Assembly (NCBI GenBank): GCA_002104945.1
Contig: MCFH01000019.1
Span: 156,501-220,500 of the forward strand
Reading direction: 5' to 3'
From: Piromyces finnis
Lineage: Eukaryota; Neocallimastigomycota; Neocallimastigomycetes; Neocallimastigales; Neocallimastigaceae
Length of the DNA stretch: 64,000 nt
Shown: piece after piece, positions 1 through 11,118 of the stretch
Layout of the letters: the number at the start of each line of letters is the position of its first letter
Numbering within the stretch: the first letter of the stretch is position 1
Notes under the pieces: model-generated
Told to the model about the DNA's origin: nothing
Databases searched by the model: none
What the model saw: only the letters and a program-made list of their open reading frames with translations
Program-made: the position numbers and the translations under genes

Positions 1-240
1 ACAAATTACGATATTAATACCATCACGTAATTATAGCTCTAAAATGTAATTAGAAAATTAAAAGTATTAAAAATATCATTAAAAGAGATAACATAGGAGC
101 ATTTTTTACTAGTTATATATATGTAATATTAAACCTTTGAAACTCATCGAGTTTTAAGAAAAAAGTATAATTAAATTCTAATATTGTATAAGTTTTGAAT
201 ATTAAAAACAGGCGGATATTATATCCGATATTTTTTATTA
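1..240 (+). repeat. Dispersed ~240-bp repeat, copy 1
   Basis: This stretch recurs almost base for base at 23889-24127 in the same orientation. It ends with a 15-base palindrome, CGGATATTATATCCG, at 213-227, which also occurs at 24101-24115 and, with different flanks, at 25520-25534. I see no coding sequence. The copy is cut by the window edge, so its true 5' end is unknown. It may be a solo LTR, a small non-autonomous element or part of a segmental duplication. Confidence 0.75.
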
Positions 241-754
241 ATTTAAAGAAAAATTATATATTATTTTAAAATAAATATATAAATTAAAAAACGAATAAAT
301 AAATAAATGCTAATATTAATATTATTTATTAACATCTTAAGTTTATTATTTATAGGTATATCAGTTGCTGTATAATAAAAATAAACGAAATCATCCTTAA
401 CATTGAAAATAAATACCAAATACAAATACCACTGTTCTTGTTTTATTATTTTAATGAAAATAATTTAACTAAAGTAAAAGAGAGCCAAATCTTATTTATT
501 GAGAGAAAAATAGTAAATATTATAAATTGCTTAGAATTATTAATTAAATTAAATTTATATATATTTATTTAAAGGTAATATCTCATCTAAATCCTTAGAC
601 TTTTCCTAAATATAAAAATAAAAAATAAAAAAAGCTATTACACACTAGAAGATATAAAAGAATTAAAATAAACTTTCGATTTTTCTTTATTATCTTTTGG
701 AAAAGTTTTCAAGTAAACAAATAAAAAATAATAAAATATATAAAAACACTTCAA
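241..754. other. Gene-free AT-rich stretch
   Basis: AT-rich sequence upstream of the Cys-rich gene at 755. I found no open frame, RNA gene or repeat shared with the rest of the window. The last part presumably contains the promoter and 5' UTR of that gene, but no specific signal can be supported. Confidence 0.5.
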
Positions 755-1405
755 ATGAATAATTTTCTTTTAATTATTACTTTCATACTTAATATATCTA
801 ATATTTTAAGTCAAACTATTAGTAAAGAAGAAGTACTAAAATTAAAAATACAAAATTGTACTTCAAGTAATGACTGTCTAAACGGAGATGACTGTTTTGA
901 TGGTTTTTGTAATACTCAATATGTTTGTCATAACGATAAATGTATGTTAAAAAAAAAAGAAATGACTTTTGAATATTATATCAAGAAAGATGAATATCAA
1001 TATTCTAATACTACAGAACTAATATTGGAATCCTGCCCGGAAGAAGAAAGAAATAACGAAAAATGTTTTACTCGTTACTGTATCGAAAATAATGATTGTT
1101 ATAGTTACAAATGTGTAAACAATACCTGTATTATTAATGAAGACTTTACAACATATCATTGTTTCTTTGATAATTTCGAAAATAAAATGTTATGTGGAAA
1201 AACATTATATGAAAATTGCAAAAATAATGAAGAATGTTACCCTGGCAGCTGTAATGAACAAAATTTCTGTATTGATAAATCAGTACCATATATATCAAAT
1301 GGTATGAAAAAGGATTTTTTTATATTTATTTTTATAATAATTATTATCCTCATTTTAATTGTAATAGTGTGTCATCGTAAAAATAAAAACAAAACCTTTG
1401 ATTAA
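755..1405 (+). CDS. Cys-rich single-pass membrane protein
   Basis: A 216-residue protein of unknown function. Residues 1-19 look like a signal peptide, followed by a Lys/Glu segment with EEVLKLK, an extracellular region of about 130 residues with many cysteines in short C-x(4-6)-C spacings and several N-x-S/T sites, and a hydrophobic segment near residues 187-206 followed by a short basic tail. This predicts a type I membrane protein with its disulfide-rich part outside. A relative lies at 9301-10070 on the other strand with the same order of parts (signal peptide, EVLKLK, Cys-rich region, membrane segment, short tail), so this is a small family. No catalytic motif is visible. The start is the first ATG and directly precedes the signal peptide. 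Confidence 0.75.
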   Translation: MNNFLLIITFILNISNILSQTISKEEVLKLKIQNCTSSNDCLNGDDCFDGFCNTQYVCHNDKCMLKKKEMTFEYYIKKDEYQYSNTTELILESCPEEERNNEKCFTRYCIENNDCYSYKCVNNTCIINEDFTTYHCFFDNFENKMLCGKTLYENCKNNEECYPGSCNEQNFCIDKSVPYISNGMKKDFFIFIFIIIIILILIVIVCHRKNKNKTFD

Positions 1406-2124
1406 TAAGGTAAATACTACTATAAAACAAAATAAAATTTCGGTTCTAAAATAGCTTGAAAAAAAAAAAAAAAAAACTAATAAAAAAAATACGATAATTG
1501 CAATATAAATAAATAGTTATATTAAAAAAAATACATGAATATGAAAGTAAGGAGTGTTAGTGCTACACTCACAACATATATAATGAAACTTTTGAATTCA
1601 AATTTAATAAAAGATTTTATTATATATACATTTAAAAATTAAAAAAATGATCTAATATAGGATATTTCAATTTTAATGAACCTAATATATTATTTTCATT
1701 ATTATATTCATGTATATAATTTAATTATAATTACTAAAAAATAAAAAATACTTGTTGATGTTAAAAAAAAAAAAAAGATTTTCAATAAAAATACTTTAAG
1801 AGTTTTATTATTTTTAAATTATTGATAAGCAAATAGGGTAATATAAAAAATTAATGCTGATTTTTTTATTTTCTATTCTAAAAAACAATGTAACAATTCT
1901 TTAAAAAAAAGTATATATATATATATATTTTGATAGTAAATATCAAATTAATAATCGTATTAATATTCAAAGGCTCTTTATTGATTTTATTAATCCTATA
2001 ATTTAGTAATAAATATGCTATTATTTAGATAAAATTCTTTTTTTTTTTTAATCAACACAATTATATATATATTATAAATAAGTAATAAAAAATGGCTGTA
2101 TATAATAAATCATAACCTTCTTTG
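1406..2124. other. Gene-free AT-rich stretch
   Basis: Intergenic sequence with A and T homopolymer runs and a (TA)n run near 1911-1927. It holds the 3' end region of the upstream gene. I see no coding frame and no repeat shared with other parts of the window. Confidence 0.5.
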
Positions 2125-2360
2125 AACCTATTATTATATTAGTAATATTAAATTTCTATAATGTATAAGAATGTAAATGTAAATGTATGACGAATGTAAG
2201 AACATGTAATGTAAAAGAATACAATAGATGTATAATCCATATAATTCCAGCCTTATCATTGGACAACTAATTATTAAGTAGGCCTCATTAGAATAAATAG
2301 TTTAAGGAATAAGGAGGCTTCTTGTTTTTAGAAAAAGTTTTAATAGTTTACAGCGACAGA
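2125..2360 (+). repeat. LTR-like repeat fragment, copy 1
   Basis: This stretch matches, in opposite orientation and with many substitutions, about 10640-10950. Shared landmarks are TGTATAAGAAT, TGTATGAC, CCAGCCTTAT, ATTGGACAA, CCTCATTAG, GGCTTCTTGTTTT and CGACAGAA. In the 10.6-kb copy the unit can be read as TGTATA...CTACA, about 300 bases, which suggests a long terminal repeat; here the far end is missing or diverged. Sequence just downstream (2363-2415) resembles 25880-25935. The LTR reading is tentative. Confidence 0.45.
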
Positions 2361-2439
2361 ATTAGTTTATTTATAATTTATTATATTAGATGAATATATT
2401 TTTATTATTATAAATTAGTTTCATATCAAAAATATGATT

Positions 2440-3060
2440 AATACATTAATGTACTAAATAAAGTATATATATAATAATTGTAAATACCATGATTTTTACA
2501 TTCAATGCAATAGTGATTGATCCATTTAAAACCTTTTTCATTACAAAGATTTTATTACTAATTACAATTTTGTTTATTACTAATTACATTTTTTAATTTT
2601 TGTTGTATTCTCATCAGTTTCATCATTTAAAAGCTATTTAATATTATTTACAATAATTTCTAACATTTCATTATTTGAAGGAAGTTTGAAAGAAAAAAAG
2701 AAATTTAACGTTGTTTAGTCCTGATACTTTTTTATTTTAGTATTTATATAATCATCTAAATATTTTCCTTGAAAGACTTTTAAATTTATATTCTTTATTT
2801 TATCAGATATGTCAGGTGGTGTGGGTCTCTAATTATGATTACCTTTTTCAAATCTTAATATTTTAGTTATGAAATCTACACCTAGTGTAGGAATAACATC
2901 AATTACACTAATAGCCTTATTATTAATAGTTCCTAACTCTAAACAATTGTTACTGATAATATTACTATTATTATCTACAACAAATTTAAAATTTCTAATA
3001 TTATTATATGTATCGAAAATATTGTTGGTTAATAAATATCCATCACTATCTGTCTACACT
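2440..3060 (-). pseudogene. Decayed protein-coding remnant
   Basis: Read on the minus strand, one frame stays protein-like for about 170 codons from about 3055 down to 2590, with patches such as VIDVIPTLGVDFITK and RPTPPDISDKIKN. It is interrupted by a few TAG/TAA codons and no TGA. Further down, near 2470-2560, another short stretch carries a C-x(6)-W-x(3)-Y-C-x(2)-C arrangement. No start codon and no recognisable family. The plus-strand frame at 2869-3063 is its shadow. I read it as an old pseudogene; the pattern of in-frame stops is discussed under findings. Confidence 0.5.
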
Positions 3061-3311
3061 TAAAGATGCTAATTTCTAGGCATCATGCTTATGAGCGGAA
3101 ATTAAAGATGCTAATTATTCGTCATTATGATTATTAGCGGATGAATAAACTTTTGTTACTACTACTAATAATAATGTAACAAAAGTTACAAATAACATAA
3201 TGATTTTTGAAATTAGTATTAATGATATCCAATATTATAACATTAGGAGGAGAATTTGTAAAATTCTTATTCATACAATAAAATAGAAAAAAGTTTAAAT
3301 AAAAAGATTTG

Positions 3312-3595
3312 TGATAAGAACGATTTATCTATAATAATAAATTCAATCTTGTCAAAAGAAATAATAATGAAAATAATACGGATATATGTATTAAAGAATA
3401 ATTTACTGAATATTATTAAAATCTCTTAAAATGTATTCCATTGACTTATATTAATCCCTCTTATAAACCATAAGTAATGACTTTTTAGAAATCAAAATGT
3501 AAACATTATTACTCATGTTGGAAGATCAATTAGTGGAAGTGATACAAAATATACATTTAATTATCCATTTGAATTTGAATGATATAAAACTTAAA
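3312..3595 (+). pseudogene. Decayed protein-coding remnant
   Basis: A plus-strand frame from about 3318 to 3530 gives protein-like sequence (for example NLLKCIPLTYINPSYKP) interrupted by TAA/TAG codons. A second frame continues with THVGRSISGSDTKYTF to a TGA near 3580. No start, no family recognised. It lies next to the minus-strand remnant at 2440-3060 and may come from a different gene. Confidence 0.35.
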
Positions 3596-3989
3596 AAAAA
3601 ATAGAATTAAATAATAAATGAATCTATAGTAAATTAAATATTTACTATATATATATGAAAATTTTACTAATTACAAAATAATTAAATAGCTATTTAATAT
3701 TTAGTAATAATAAATTCGTAAATTTAATTGATTCTGTTTAAATAATTATTTAATAATTTTAATAATTTAGTAAATATTATTGAATTGCGTAACCCTAGAT
3801 TGAAGAAAAAAAATTGGTTAAGATCTAATAAATGGAAAAAATAATAATAGTATTGATATAGAGAATTCTATATATACAAAAATTAAAATAAATATTTATT
3901 ATGGGGTACCATTCTTGATGATCATTATGTTTCATATAAACAAAATTAGTCCATTTTGAAATCATTCACTAAATATCCAACACTATTAC

Positions 3990-4020
3990 AAAGCTAATTT
4001 AATTTTTTTAAATTAGCTTT
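3990..4020. other. Perfect 13-bp hairpin
   Basis: AAAGCTAATTTAA and its exact complement are separated by five T residues. The hairpin is isolated, with no neighbouring gene end that would make it an obvious terminator. It could be chance in AT-rich DNA, although the central AGC/GCT pairs make it stand out from the background. Confidence 0.5.
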
Positions 4021-4181
4021 ATTATTAGTGCGGAAATAAATCCGTAAATTTTTGAAAATTATAATAGTAGATAGTAAAAGAAGTTGTAAATTATCAGGAA
4101 TAAAATGAAAAAATGTTGATATCAACATAACAATATATTATACAAAAATAAATACAAAAATATAAAATAAAGATGGAAAAG

Positions 4182-4298
4182 CTATTTCAGTTTCATAACA
4201 GTTAGATGAACTCTATAATTACGTTGATCTTGAATAATATAACTATTGTTTGTATATCTAAAGGCTTTATTTCTATTGTTGAAATTACTATTTTCCAT
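4182..4298 (-). other. Short open frame, possible gene remnant
   Basis: An ATG-initiated frame of 38 codons (begins MENSNFNNRNKAFRYT) ends at a TAG. Its composition (Asn, Arg, Tyr) is more protein-like than random AT-rich sequence. It lies just left of foldback element A1. It could be a remnant of a gene broken by that insertion, but it does not match the gene fragment on the other side in any way I can see. Confidence 0.25.
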
Positions 4299-4499
4299 AT
4301 TTAGGGTATAATAGAGTTTAAGATACTTTTTTCAAGTCAAATAATACTTATTATTTAATATATTTGAATATTAATTATATTCAATTTCAAATAATTAAAC
4401 TTAAATAATAAACACAAACAAATCAAGATTAATATCTTAATTTTTTATTGCTTATTTCTTTTTTTTTTTTTTTTAATTTATAATTGTTATATTTATTTA

Positions 4500-6965
4500 A
4501 TTTTATTTTATTTTTAGATACATATTATTCAAATACATTGTATTTTTATAAGTATTTATTTATATTTATTTATACTAAATTATTATATATATTTTTATTA
4601 AAGTTTTTTTATTGATCTAAAATAAAAATACATATTGACAAACTTTGAATTACAGAGTATAAATAAATTAGAATTTTAATTTCTTTTATTTTATTAGTAA
4701 TAAAATGTTTGCTAATTAACTAATAAATAAAAGTAATGAATATAAAGGTATTTATCTTTATTAGAGTATTGTTATATATATATAATAATTTTAAGCACTT
4801 TTAGATTACTTTAATCATCATACTTTTTTCTCATAAATTTATTAGTTATACAAAGTTATTAATTTTGTTCTTTTTTTATTATTAATTTTTAAGATACTTT
4901 TTTTATATTATTGTAATTCCAAATAGTATTCAATTTATAATCTTTTAAAATATCAATTGTCAAAAAAAGATTCTAACCTAAGTTTTTTCTTCTTCTTTGG
5001 CAAGGTAGTTAGTATAGAACATCTAAGAGAATACCATAATAACTTTATTGAACTGGATTTATTCAACAATTATTTTATATTTAAAGATTAATATAACAAT
5101 ACTAGAATACTAGAATATTTTTATTATATTAATAATGTAGAAAAGTTTTTTTTTATTTAACTAGACAGCTTTAATTATTTTAGTTATATAGAAAGAAGAA
5201 AAGTATAATAATTAAATATTTGCTGCATCTGTCTAAATAAGTAGTTAAAAAAGTATTTTATATATAAATCATAATAAGTAGCATGAAAAATTGCTGTACA
5301 TGTCTAATACTAGACATGTTTTTTGCTTTTTTTTTTAGAAAATTTTGTATTTTTTTCTTTTCATCATAAAAATGATGAAGATAAAAACTGATGTTTAAAA
5401 AAAATTTTTTAATTCATTTTTCTTCTTTTTATACTTTTTTTATATTAATAATAAAAATAGTTTGGCAGAAGGAAAGTTTATATTTTACAAAAAATAAAAA
5501 TAATATGAATTACAAAATGTGGTGAATGTTAAAATATTAAATTTTTTGCGGATTTTACTTGTGGATGCGCTTTTTAATGATTAATTTAAAATTTTATAAA
5601 TTAATAAAAATTTTAAATTTTTAATTTTACCACATTTTTAATTGTTAAATTGTTAATTAACCACAAAATATTATTAAATTTGAATTGTTTAAATTTTAAA
5701 AAGTTTATTAATTAAATGATAAAAAGAATACGATGAATTATCTTTCTCAATAATAAATATTAAAAGTAATAAAACACTAAAAACATTAAAAATAATAAAA
5801 ATAATAAAAATAATTATAAAAGATATTATAAAGTGGCTAATGATAATTTTATTAAGTAGTTTAATTTGATAATAAGTTGTAAGTTTATGTAAACTATGGG
5901 TTATTATGAATATTTTGATATTTATATATTACATATATATAACAAAAAAAATAGTATAAAAAGGAGAAAAGTGAATTAAGAAAACTTTTTAAACATCAGT
6001 TTTTATCTTCATCATTTTTATGATGAAAAGAAAAAAGTACAAAATTTTCTAAAAAAATAAAGCAAAAAACATGTCTAGTATTAGACATGCACAGCAATTT
6101 TTCATGCTACTTATTATGATTTATATATAAAATTCTTTTTTAATTACTTATTTAGACAGATACAGCAAATATTTAATTATTATACTTTTCTTCTTTCTAT
6201 ATAACTAAAATAATTAAAGCTGTCTAGTTAAATAAAAAAAACTTTTCTACTTCTACATTGTTAATATAATAAAAATAATCTAGTATTCTAGTATTATTAT
6301 ATTAATTAATAAACATTTAATAAATTTGATTATTGAATAAATTCAATTCAATAAAGCTATTATGGTATTCTCTTAGATGTTCTATCCTAACTACCTAGCC
6401 AATGAAGAAAAAAATGTAAATGTAAATTAAACTTCAAAACATTTATAGAATCTTCCAAAAAGATAATGACCCCATACTACTCTAAATAGTTGAAAATATA
6501 TATTTTAAGTATTAATGAAGAAAAAGAAGATAAGAAAAATGGAATAAACAAAAAGATTAAATCTATGAAATAATAATTGATAATAAATTAAAGATTAAAT
6601 TCTATGAAAACTAAATTACTGAAAAATATTTATAATTATTAAATATTTATTGATATTTATTTATATAATAATACTATAAATATAATGGTTAAATTTCTAT
6701 GTATTCATAATATTTTTTATTTATTAGTAAATTAGTAAACATTATATTACTAATGTAATAAATGAAATTAAAATTCTAATTTATTTTTACTCTATAATAC
6801 AAAGTGTGTCTATATGTGTTTTTATTTTAGTTTAATAAAATAACTTTAATAAAAATATATATAATAATTCAGTATAAATAAATATAAATAAATACTTATA
6901 ACAATACAATGTATTTGAATAATATGTATCTGAAAATAAAATAAGATTTAAATAATAAATAAAAC
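4500..6965. mobile_element. Foldback element A1 (palindromic, non-coding)
   Basis: A ~2.45 kb element whose left (about 4500-5440) and right (about 5965-6965) parts are inverted copies of each other around a loop at about 5440-5965. The outer arm carries CAAATACATTGTATTTTTAT and its complement. Each arm contains, reading from loop to outside, the hairpin TGTCTAGTATTAGACA followed by CAGCAAT, then TAGACAGATGCAGCAAAT (one base varies on the right), then AGCTGTCTAG. The loop carries CCACATTTTT...TTAACCACAAAAT. Two further copies lie at 17135-19595 and 21145-23636. No open frame of note lies inside, so it is probably non-autonomous. The right end is fused into a gene on the minus strand, which it truncates. 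Exact ends and a target-site duplication could not be fixed. Confidence 0.8.
5440..5965 (+). other. Central loop of A1
   Basis: Single-copy spacer between the inverted arms. Landmarks in this orientation are TTTGGCAGAAGGAAAG, TTGCGGATTTTACTTGTGGA, the block ACCACATTTTT...TTAACCACAAAAT (5612-5670) and AAGTGGCTAATGATAATTTT. A2 has it in the same orientation; A3 has it reversed. Confidence 0.75.
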
Positions 6966-8640
6966 TAGCATACATTGAATTTAATTTATCTAAATCTACT
7001 TTAGCATTATTAAGCTTATTCAAAAGATTATGTGTATCTACATATAGTTTTCCTAAATTATTTTGCAAATGGTTTAATAACCAATGATTTGGATTACTTA
7101 ATGGAATATCTACCAACTTTTCATTTTCAATAGTATTAGCTAATTCTTCTAAATGAGTGTTTAAGTTTAGATTCTTACCTGGATTTAATATGTTTAATTT
7201 TCCTGAAACTGTTAAATCATTCTGTGCTAAATTTTTAGCAATTCCTCGTCTGTTATTTTCTGAATTTGTAAAACGATATCCTTCAATATCATTTAATTTC
7301 CCTGAATTTCCAAATTCAATTTTATTTACTTGAGGTACATGAATTTCTTCATCTCTATTTCTTAAAACAAATTCGCATTTAACTAATAAATCTATATTAT
7401 CAACCTTAACATATCCATTATTATTAAGTTTATCAGAAAATGGAAAATGTGATTCTCTATTGTAAAACTTATTATCATGTATTGCTTCGTAATTTAATTT
7501 TCGATTATTTATAACTTTATGGATTTTATTTTTTATATCATTATCTAAAGAATCGTTATTGTCAATTAAAATTAAAACTCTATCAATATCATCATTATCA
7601 AGAATTTCATTCTGTGTTTGCAGATAATTATACAAAGTAGTTTTCTCATCATCTGATATTTTTTCCTTATTTGAATGTTTATTTATTACTTTCACTAATA
7701 TTTTTCCTATTTCATCACTGTTATTTTGTTTCTTAAATTTTGTTTGCTTAGATTCTAAAACACTCATGATTTCCTTTTTAATACTTTTCTCAATATCCGC
7801 ATTATTGTTTAAGCCAGATTTTGCTTCATCCATTAACACATTTACAGAATTTTAAAAAAAATAGCTAGATTATCTCTGAATTTGTTGTTCTGTTAAATGA
7901 TCTATATTTTTATCTTTTAAGTATCCTCTAATTTCATCTTCAATTGGAATATATATATCATCGTAAAAAGCACTTCCGTTGGGATTTTCCTTAATTTCTT
8001 TACGTTTCTTATCATTAATATTTCTTGCATCATCTATTTTACGCTCTGCTATTTTATAAATTTTATTAGAAAAATCATCAATTTGAAAATTATAATCTTT
8101 ATATAAAGTAATATGATTGTAATAATATAATACTTTTTCACTATAACTTTCATCATGTTCATAAATACTGTTAACTTCTTTCACTGTAATTGCTCTTATT
8201 ACTTTATCATTCTTTACATTATTTACAATTAAATGATATCTCGGATTATGATCTAATGAACCAATATCATCACTGGTAGTTTTATCTATTGAAATTTGAA
8301 TTTCTTTATAAATTCTAGAGTTAAGTTTATCTTCTTTAACATCATCAAAAATACTTTTATAACTTTGTTCATTTCTACAAAATTCAATAAAATCATTTAT
8401 TAAATCTTTACTAACATTTGGATAATTATCAATATCAGGATTTTTGCTTTTATCATATTGATTTGCTGTTGGTAAATCTATTTCCATATAATCTTCACTC
8501 TTAACAGCCGCAACAAAATCAGTAATAAAATTGTTTAATTCATTTTTATCAGATGTAATAATTATTGGATATACATATATATCGTTATTATTCTCATTAT
8601 TAATTCCTAATATTTTTACAAATATCAGGAATTAACGATA
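6966..8640 (-). pseudogene. Broken gene, 3' end cut off by element A1
   Basis: One minus-strand frame runs from about 8635 to the foldback junction near 6966 and then reads on into the element's inverted repeat until a stop at 6832. Two TAA codons (7870-7872 and 7852-7854) interrupt it in the same frame, splitting it into pieces of 205 and 335 codons. Coding sequence continues about 50 codons upstream of the ATG at 8487 without an ATG, so the 5' end is also missing or lies in another exon. The product is Asn/Asp/Lys-rich and hydrophilic, with no signal peptide or domain I recognise. The last 40-45 residues of the lower piece are encoded by the mobile element, not by the gene. Confidence 0.65.
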
Positions 8641-9300
8641 ACTATGATATCATTCAAGTATGAAGTCACTAAACCTGTTTTATATATACTGAAATATATT
8701 AAATACAAAAATAATTTAAATATTCATAACTATTTTGATTAGAACGCACCAATATAATATTAATATATTCCATAATTCTATATTTAATGTGAAATATATG
8801 TATATAACTATTTCTTATAGTTATATTATTTATACTCTTCTTTTAATATATATATTATAATACTTTCTTTTTGAAATATTACTTTTACATTTAAATATTT
8901 CTTTAACATATATATCTATCCTTTAGATATTTGCATTTATTTACAACAAAGTTTAAATATCTGTTTCATATTATTTCTTCAATATATATATCAATTATTT
9001 AATAATCATAATTATCCTTAATTTCTGTTTCTCTTTTAAATCTTTTTAATAGCAGCAAGTACTTTATCATTTTTATTTTAATAAAAGTTTAATTTGCTAT
9101 ATAGTTTTATATACTTAATAGTATTTTAATCAGTCATGATTTATACTTCTTCATTATAGATAAATAAAATAAATGTTGAAGAATAGTTATTTTATTGATA
9201 TTAATATACTTGTTAAAATTTTTCTTTTCAATATAATATTTATATTTATTAAATAATAATAATAATAATAATTAATAATATTTACAAAATATTAGAAATT
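8641..9300. other. Gene-free AT-rich stretch
   Basis: AT-rich sequence between two minus-strand coding remnants, ending in an (AAT)n run near 9255-9270. I see no gene and no repeat shared elsewhere in the window. Confidence 0.45.
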
Positions 9301-10070
9301 TTAATCTTTTATTTTTCTATTTTTATTTTTTATTATTAATTTAATACAAAAACCTAAACATAAAATAATAAAAATAAATATAATTGCAATAGTTAAGAAA
9401 AGTAATTTAGCAAAAACTGTAACAAAATCACTATCTGAAGGTCTACTTGGTATTCCACAATAACTATATCCTAAATACTTTAAACATTCTTTTGACGCAC
9501 ATTCTCTTTTCCTTTTACATACATCACCTATTGCTTTACCACAATGTCTATATGAACGTCTACCAAAAATTGAATTAATATAAACATCAGTACAAAATTC
9601 AGTTGGATTTTCTTCATTATAAATACACATACCATCAATACACTTATTAGTTAAACATTGCGAATCTGAATTACATTTATATGAAATAAAAATCTTACAT
9701 TCTTCTTTTTCATTGTTATAAGAAACACATATTCTATTTGAACATTCATTTAATTTTAATTTTTGATAAGTACAAGCACTACTAATATATCTTTTTATAT
9801 TACCTTTATCATCTGGAATTTCAACAAATTGCTTTAAAAAATTAGTATTTACTTCGGTACAAATATCATTTTTACAAAAATAGCTAATATAAAAATTTTT
9901 AAGTTTTAAAACCTCAGTTTTATTTAAAACTTTATTTTTATCAATATATATATATAACTTGAATGTTTATTATAATCAGTAATATTATTATATGTGTAAA
10001 TTAAATTACAATAAATGATCTGAATATTAATAATACTATAAATAAAATAAATTAATGATTTTTGATACAT
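9301..10070 (-). pseudogene. Cys-rich single-pass membrane protein, frameshifted
   Basis: Paralogue of the protein at 755-1405. An ATG at 10070 opens a signal-peptide-like stretch (MYQKSLIYFIYSIINIQ). The frame then fails, and a frame offset by one base carries EVLKLK, a Cys-rich region of about 150 residues and a C-terminal membrane segment followed by a basic tail, ending at 9301. The shift falls in or next to a (TA)n run at about 9942-9956, a typical slippage site. A 29-base GT...AG segment there would restore the frame if removed, but that is far shorter than the ~250-base introns of the cyclin gene in this window. It is either a young pseudogene or an assembly error in the run. The shorter frame starting at 9630 is only the C-terminal half. 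Confidence 0.65.
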
Positions 10071-10189
10071 TGTTCAAATATTTATTAAGAAAATCCTTTT
10101 TTTTTTTTTAATAATTATTTTTCTACTTATTTAACTTAAAATAATATAACAAACTAATTCTAATTATTTAATATATTTTATTTATCAAG

Positions 10190-10584
10190 TTTAGTTTTCG
10201 ACCTCCACTTCGGGCCCTCACTACTAAATACTTTATTCCAACAGTGGGTTAGAATGGTGATATTTCTTTAATAGCTGCCGGAAGCGCTCTACTCTCCTAA
10301 TGAATATTTAAGAACTGATATGGTAGCTACCAACTCTTAAATAACCTTAATAAATAACTGGAGTAAATGTACTAAACTTTTATAATTTATACGCAAGCGT
10401 TGTAGCTGTCTAGTATAAACTACTTAATTATATTATATTATTAAAAGAATAATAACTTTTTATATCCTTTTTCTACTTCTAAGTAGTAAAGGAGGAAAAT
10501 AACAATAAAACTTCTTAAAAAAATCGAAAAACACTATTCTTTCAATCCCCGATATCTCCACCAAGTTGATACGGGTTAATTTTA
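10190..10584 (-). repeat. Leader-like, less AT-rich segment beside an LTR-like repeat
   Basis: Clearly richer in G and C than its surroundings. On the minus strand it follows directly after the LTR-like unit and contains CCGTATCAACTTGGTGGAG, the palindrome GGTAGCTACC, GCGCTTCCGGCAG and GAGGGCCCGAAGTGGAGG. There is no open frame. It could be the primer-binding and leader region left from an LTR retrotransposon, or a structured non-coding RNA. It also contains AGCTGTCTAGT (10404-10414), identical to one of the motifs of the foldback elements. Confidence 0.35.
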
Positions 10585-10885
10585 TGTAGAAAGAATTAAA
10601 CTTTAAATAATATATATTTTATTAATAACTTTATTTATAACGTTCCAATATTTCTATTCTGTCTAAATACTAAAAAGTTCTGTCGTTGTCAAATATTAAA
10701 ATTCTAACTAAAACAAGAAGCCCTTTTTAATAATATTTATTCTAATCTATTTATACTAATGAGGCTTACTTAATAATTAATTGTCCAATTATAAGGCTGG
10801 AACTATATGGATCATTCATTTACAATACTCTTTTACATTACATGATATTACATTTGTCATACATTTAGATTATATTCTTATACAT
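10585..10885 (-). repeat. LTR-like repeat, copy 2
   Basis: On the minus strand this ~300-base unit starts TGTATAAG and ends TTTCTACA, the TG...CA form expected of a long terminal repeat, and most of it matches 2125-2360 in inverted orientation. No second LTR and no gag-pol coding is seen, so it would be a solo LTR plus part of the leader. Homology with the first copy extends some tens of bases beyond the TGT, which weakens the LTR reading. Confidence 0.4.
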
Positions 10886-11118
10886 TGTAGAAATAATTAA
10901 TATTATAATAAATAAAACTATATAAATTTAATATTAGAAAATATTACTAATATAATAATATGTTCAAGTCACATATTATTTTTATATCATGTCATTTTTC
11001 ACATATTCTAACAATTATATATAAATTATTAATATAAAAAATTTTAACTAATTATATACAATTATATTTTGACAATAACCCTTTAAAAATTTATTTTCTT
11101 ATTATATAAATTTTTTAA

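Noticed and set aside
2869-3063. 64-codon hydrophobic plus-strand frame
   Set aside because: It is the antisense of a more protein-like minus-strand remnant; its Leu/Ile richness comes from complementing Asn/Lys codons.
9928-9956. 29-base GT...AG intron restoring the frame of the Cys-rich gene
   Set aside because: Much shorter than the ~250-base introns of the cyclin gene, and located in a TA run where slippage is the simpler explanation.
10190-10584. tRNA or rRNA fragment in the GC-richer segment
   Set aside because: No cloverleaf, no T-arm GGTTCGAATCC-like motif, and no conserved rRNA block could be found.
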